This document shows, piece after piece, positions 24,301-30,300 of a stretch of 64,000 nucleotides of DNA (position 1 is the first letter of the stretch; each line of letters opens with the position of its first letter). Source of the DNA: Kryptolebias marmoratus (Eukaryota > Chordata > Actinopteri > Cyprinodontiformes > Rivulidae); the NCBI RefSeq assembly GCF_001649575.2, contig NC_051450.1, positions 791,296 through 855,295 on the forward strand, given 5' to 3'. Made by a program: the position numbers and the translations under genes. Below the pieces are notes generated by a model. It searched no databases. It saw nothing but the letters and a program-made list of their open reading frames with translations, and was not told the origin of the DNA.

Positions 24301-27300
24301 TTCATGTGTACATAACAATGCTTCAAAGTCAATTCTCTGCCTCAAACTGGGACAACAGAGCTAACGAGTTCAAAAGCAACAAACTGAGTTGCACAGAGAG
24401 AATAACTTGAAGCATTTGGCTGAAATTAGAAGTGAAAGGGGAGATAATTTGATGCTTTCCTCCAGCCATTTCACGCAGTCCTGTTTAGATGCTCACCAGC
24501 TTCAAATTTTTCCTGTGATGAATGCAAGTAAAAAGACTTTTCCTCTGTTTATATGAGTGTTTGTGGGGCTGAATGTGGAGTGGTTCCTGTCTGTTTCGCT
24601 GCTGTCCGTTGTGATAGACCTGGCTCCTCCTCTTGGCACTCTTCACTTATGTCTTTCCTTTCCTTGTGGCAAGTAGCACCTCTCAACCCAACCACCGTGC
24701 CAAAGTCTCTTTCCCTTCCAGACCCTACTAAAGCCCTTGGCTCTGCCCTGCAGGCCTTCCTGTCACTGCTGGAATTGTCAGCGGCTCGTGGGAAATTTGA
24801 CGAGTTCTGTGTGCCGATGGTCATGGTCCCAGCCACTGTCTCCAACAATGTGCCTGGCTCAGACCTCAGCATTGGCGCTGACACGGCCCTGAACGCCATC
24901 ACTGCTGTAAGTGATGGGGCCTGGCGACATGATTTAGATGAGCTCAGCAACACAAACACACACACACAGAATCCACAAACATGCTCACACAGCAAATCCA
25001 AGAAGGGAGAGATTGCTCACTCAGTCTTTTCACCAGTGACTCTCACTCCTGCCAGCCCGTCAGAAGATTATCTGGGAGAGAATTCCTGTGACGGTTGGCA
25101 TCTGTAAGCCACATCTGGCCTACAGAAAAGCTCCAATTAGAGTTTGAAAAATTTAGCCTCACAGCACGTCTGCACTGTAAGGACGGCTGGTGGAAACTAA
25201 GGTGTACAGTGGCATCCCTCCCTTCAATAAACAGGTAAGTAAATGAGTGAAAACATGGAGGCATGCTGTGTGGTGCACAAGTGTCGTGACCGCCATGTTT
25301 GCGCTGCCTGCCCCCTTCCCCCACCTGTGTGTGCGTTCTTCCTTCTTTTTAAATGACCAAAGTAGAGTTTCTTGTCTAGTTAGTTCACATGTGTACACCT
25401 TCAGAAAAAGATTAGACGATATTGAAAATGGAGATAAAAAGGTTTGAAAGAGTGTACAATATTTCATAAAACAAAATAAAGTTCACAAAAGACATCTTGG
25501 TTTCAAAGTTCAAGCCACTATAATTTACATACATACATACATTTTGCTTCTAATGAGCTAGATGTTCTCAAACTTTGTAAAATAAATTCCATTTAAGAAC
25601 ATACTAAGTTCTCCAAGTACAACTTATTGCAGCAGACATTACAAAACACCAGTCAAAGCTTACAAGCTCTTATCTGACAAAAACGAACTAAATCACTAAC
25701 CCTTGCTGAAAAGTGCAGTTTAGGGTGTGATGATTTCAAAAGGTTATAGAGAACAATGGTTCGTCCCTTAAGTTCAGGACCTTTTCTGTCTAAGTGATTC
25801 ATAGATTGTTTTTTTGTGAAGCCACTTAACTCTATCTTAAAACGGTCAGGTACTGGACTGAAAATGAGTGCCAAATTAGTAAATGTCCAAAGAAAAACTT
25901 AAGATAAAAACTTGGAGAATGTCTGATTTGTGTCTTTGGAAGCAAAAATAAAGACTGATTCAAGATTTGCACAGAAGTGTACATCTGTTCCTGCATTTTA
26001 GATGGAGTACATTCCAAAACAGTTGGGATTGGATCCGTGCTCAAAAAATTGCACGAGACAGTTATTAAAGAACTTACAACAATGTTCTTGAAAAGCAATA
26101 CAATGTGGAGGTAGAGCCATTAAAATCAGCTAAAACTTAATAATGAACAAAAAATAGCTTTATGTTAACGTCCAGAGGTGGCTTCTGCTGCTCTGGGTTT
26201 GGAGGCATCTGGGATTGACGATCACACCGTGGAAACATGGATTAAGTTCAGACAAATCGGTATTCTAGATCTCTTCATGGAAACAAAAAGGGTGATTTTA
26301 AGCTCCAGACAAAAACAACAAAAAGACCAAGTCCAAAAGCTGAACTCTGTGACGATATGGGGTGAAATCAGTGTCTTTGGCAAGGAGCATGCTGAGGTTT
26401 TAGAGCATCATACTCTTCCTTCTAGTCCCCAACTTTTCTATGTTTGTCCAGCATCTATTTATCCAGCCAATGTGGAACTGCATTTTGCACAGATTTTAAA
26501 ACATGGCTGCAGGTAAAGAAGTTATGGGTACTCAAATGGCCTGCCTACAATCCTGACCTCTCCCCATTGGGAAAAAATGTACATTTGGATGACTGAAAGG
26601 GTATACCTTCTGGTCCTCAATGCAAGAACATTTTTGTTACGTGTTTAATGAAGAAAAAAAAAGCAGGAATGGATGTATATTAGCAAAATAAATCACACTG
26701 ATTAGACAATCTTTGGTTGGTTTCTGCTATGAAATAAAAGTCAAAGTAAATCTAATAGTCACTGTTTATCTTTTGTCTGCATTTTCCATACTGGCTTATC
26801 TTTTTGTCGAGGGTTGTACAAACTTTCAACAAAGCAATGTGAAAGTCTAATTCTTAGTCAGACCATCATTTCCTTCAGTTCTTCATCCTCCCCTTAGTGT
26901 TTTTGCAGGCTTGATCAGTGCTGCTTGTCCTGCCTGTAACGTTTAGGCCGCCCCACTGCTAATATAGCCGTCATATGGTTGCTCCATGCTGTGGCGCACA
27001 AACACACAGACCTCCATGCTGTCTGGTTTCACATTTCTGACTCTCCCAGTCTTTTTGTTTTTCCCTCTATTACCTCTTCTGTACCATATACCCTCCCCTA
27101 CTTTACTCAGTTCTTCCCTTTCTTCCTTTGTTCTGTCCTCTCCATTCATTTACCATCTCCTCCACTGCTCTGTTTGCACTCCTGTCTTCATCTGCCAAAG
27201 GGAAGCCATGGCGGCTATCACACGGAAAGAGCCAGAATGGCAGGATACGCTCTCACAAGCTGAGAGAGTTTCACCTCTCTCGGTGGTCAGCCCCTTCAGT

Positions 27301-30300
27301 GGCTCTAACATGTGTGTTCTATATACTGCCGCTTCAGGCGCTTGAGTGTTTGCTGCAGCTGTATGAGGCTCGTGGTACCTTTGAGGAGTTTTGCATCCCG
27401 ATGTGTATGCTGCCTGCCACCATAAGTAACAATGTACCCGGCACTGAGCTCAGTATTGGGGCAGACACGGCCCTCAATGCTATTGTGGAGGTAAGGCAGT
27501 TCAAGCCGCCGCAGCTTTCACTGCTTCTTTTCAAGATGCCCTCTAAGAGGCGCACATTAGATATCAGTGGAGCTAATGGTCCAGTGCTAATAACAAACTG
27601 TCAGGTTATAAAATCACACAGTGTTGCATGATTTTTTTTTTTTCTGTGAAGTTTAAATTGTTGCAGTAACTTGATCTACAATCTAACATGGACTGTATGT
27701 CTGACACTAATCTTAAACCATTACTACTGTTGAAACTTAAAACTCATTAGCTGATAGCGGAGACCACTTGATTATCAGCACTGGGCCAATAAATAAAACA
27801 TTAGAAGTTTAGAAAGTTGTTTTACATTTGATTTGCTCTCTTGCTCTTTGCAGGGCTCCAGTTTGTCTGGTAAAGCAGCATTTTGCTTCAACCTGTGATT
27901 TCTGTAAATGATCACCATGTTGATTTGCTTGGTTTTATCCATGTGAAATGTGTTAAAGTATGCTAACAGTATGACTGGGCATCAGGTCACTTTGTTCCTT
28001 TGCTAGTTCGTACCCCCACGTTACCCAGGAGTTACCATTTGGTACCATTCGGTACCCATGTAGTTACCACTGCATATCCATGGATTTCTGTTGACTGTTA
28101 AATATTTTCAAACATTTTCATTTATGCAAATGCTCATTTGCAAACCATGTTTGTGGTTTTGTTGATACTTGAAACACTCAAACCAATCTAATCCCTTACT
28201 CAAAAATCCTATTCCTATTTGTAACCAAATTTTAACCAAAAATCTAGAGAAATACTGGTTGTGGCAATATACCAAAGCAGTACAAACAAGAAAAAACAAA
28301 ACAAAACTCAAAATAAGAGAGATACTTCAAGGGAATTTCTCAAGAGAGAAACCATTTACCAGGGACCAGGAGAGCTAACCCAATCTGGTTACCAAGAGAC
28401 CCATGACAGGCAGCTCTTTAAACAAACAAACAAAAAAAGCAAAACAACAAGACTCAGAGTATGAAGAGACCAAAACTGGCACAGGTACAAAGTATGACTG
28501 TATGACTACTAATTACTGCCTCAGTATTTATGCTGGTTTGGTTTGTTGCCACTTTGTTGGGTTCAGCTAAAGTTTAGTAGCTCAGACATTCACACATTTA
28601 GCCCGCATTAATTCTTAGTGTTCTAATGTTGTGAGCATGTGTGCATGTGTCAGACTTGTGACCGCATCAAGCAGTCCGCCAGTGGGACCAAGAGACGCGT
28701 GTTCATTATTGAGACCATGGGGGGCTACTGTGGCTACCTGGCCACAGTAGGAGGCCTGGCAGCTGGGGCTGACGCAGCATATATCTACGAGGAGCAGTTT
28801 GACATCAGAGATCTTCAGGTAAGACACACATGAAACTAATGCTGCACTACTTTAAAAGTTGGAACTTAGACCTGAGAATGAAGTCAAGTCCAACTTAACC
28901 ACACTCCAGTTGAATGTCAAAAAATGAGCAAAAAATATTTTCAAACACCTCAGCAACATGTTTCTTATTAGTGTTTATACAGTATCATGTGTGTAATTGA
29001 TGACTGAGGCAGCCATATTGGATTTTAAAGTTGGAGCTGCTGTGAAACCTCAGTTTTTATGTTTCAAGTCAGAAAAGTCAACTGGAACCCCCCCCCCTAG
29101 GTTCACACTGTGATTTTGTCTATCATAGACAAAATGTTTTGTCATGAAAGAATAAGAAAATCTTATCAAAAAAGAAAAGCTTGAATCAGTGCTTTTTGGT
29201 CATTACGTGTGTCAGGATCACTGACAGATGATTTAACACTTTCATGACCAAAGATGACCCATGACAGATATCAAGCAATACCAATGGTATTGGCTCATGT
29301 TGCTACTGGTTAGTGAGCACAATATTTGGCAAATTGTATTGGTTTTCAGCTTGCAACTGGACCACAGTAAAGATTGGTGTAATGTCAGAGTTTAATGTTC
29401 TGAGTGCAGTATGAATTTTGACGTTCAAGTTGACTTTTCTGACTTTCAACTCTAACACTGACTTTCAAGAACAAGAGGAAACCCACTGTGTATCTGTATA
29501 AATTCATCCATGCTCTGCTCCCAACAGACTTCAAATCTACATTCAGGCTTTATTATAAAGTAGCATGTTAGAGCACTGCCTACTGGTTAACGTGACTCAT
29601 CATTTCTTGTCCACAGGCTAATGTTGAGCATCTGACTGAGAAAATGAAGACCAGCATTCAAAGAGGACTGGTGCTCAGGTCAGACACAAGACTTGGGCTT
29701 TTTGTGATAATAAAAGTTTTTTAAAAGATCACTCCTAGATATCAGTAAAGCATACACTATACTGCCAAAAGTATTCACTCACCCATCAAAATCATTGAAT
29801 TCAGGTGTTCCAATCACTTCCATGGCCACAAGTGCACAAAGCAATGTCCATAAAGACATGGATGAGTGAGTTAGGTGTAGAACTTGACTGGCCTACACAG
29901 AATTTTGACCTCAGCCCAACAGAACACCTTTGGGATGAATTAGAGAAGAGACTGTGAGCCAGGCCTTCTGTTCAAGATAAGTGTCTGACCTCACAAATAC
30001 ACTTCTGGAAGAATGGTCAAAAATTCCCATAAACACTCCTAAACCTTGTGGAAAGCCTTCCCAGAAGAGCTGAATCTGTTATAGCTGCAAAGGGTGGGCC
30101 AACATCATATTAACCCCTATGAATTAAGAATGGGATGGCACTCAAGTTCATATGTGTGTGAAGGGAGACGAGCGAATACTTTTGGGAATATAGTCTAAGT
30201 TGATGTAAGTGTCCCTCTCCTAACACCTTGTTTCCTGTGTGTGTAGAAATGAGAACAGTAATGAGAACTACACCACAGACTTCATTTATCAGCTGTATTC

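Noticed and set aside
24553..25107. A 184-codon open frame covering exon 16a
   Set aside because: The frame runs through both splice sites by chance. Only 24754-24906 matches PFK.
27128..27631. A 167-codon open frame covering exon 16b and upstream DNA
   Set aside because: Only 27338-27490 matches PFK. The upstream part has no family resemblance and the exon boundary is set by a good acceptor, so the rest is chance.
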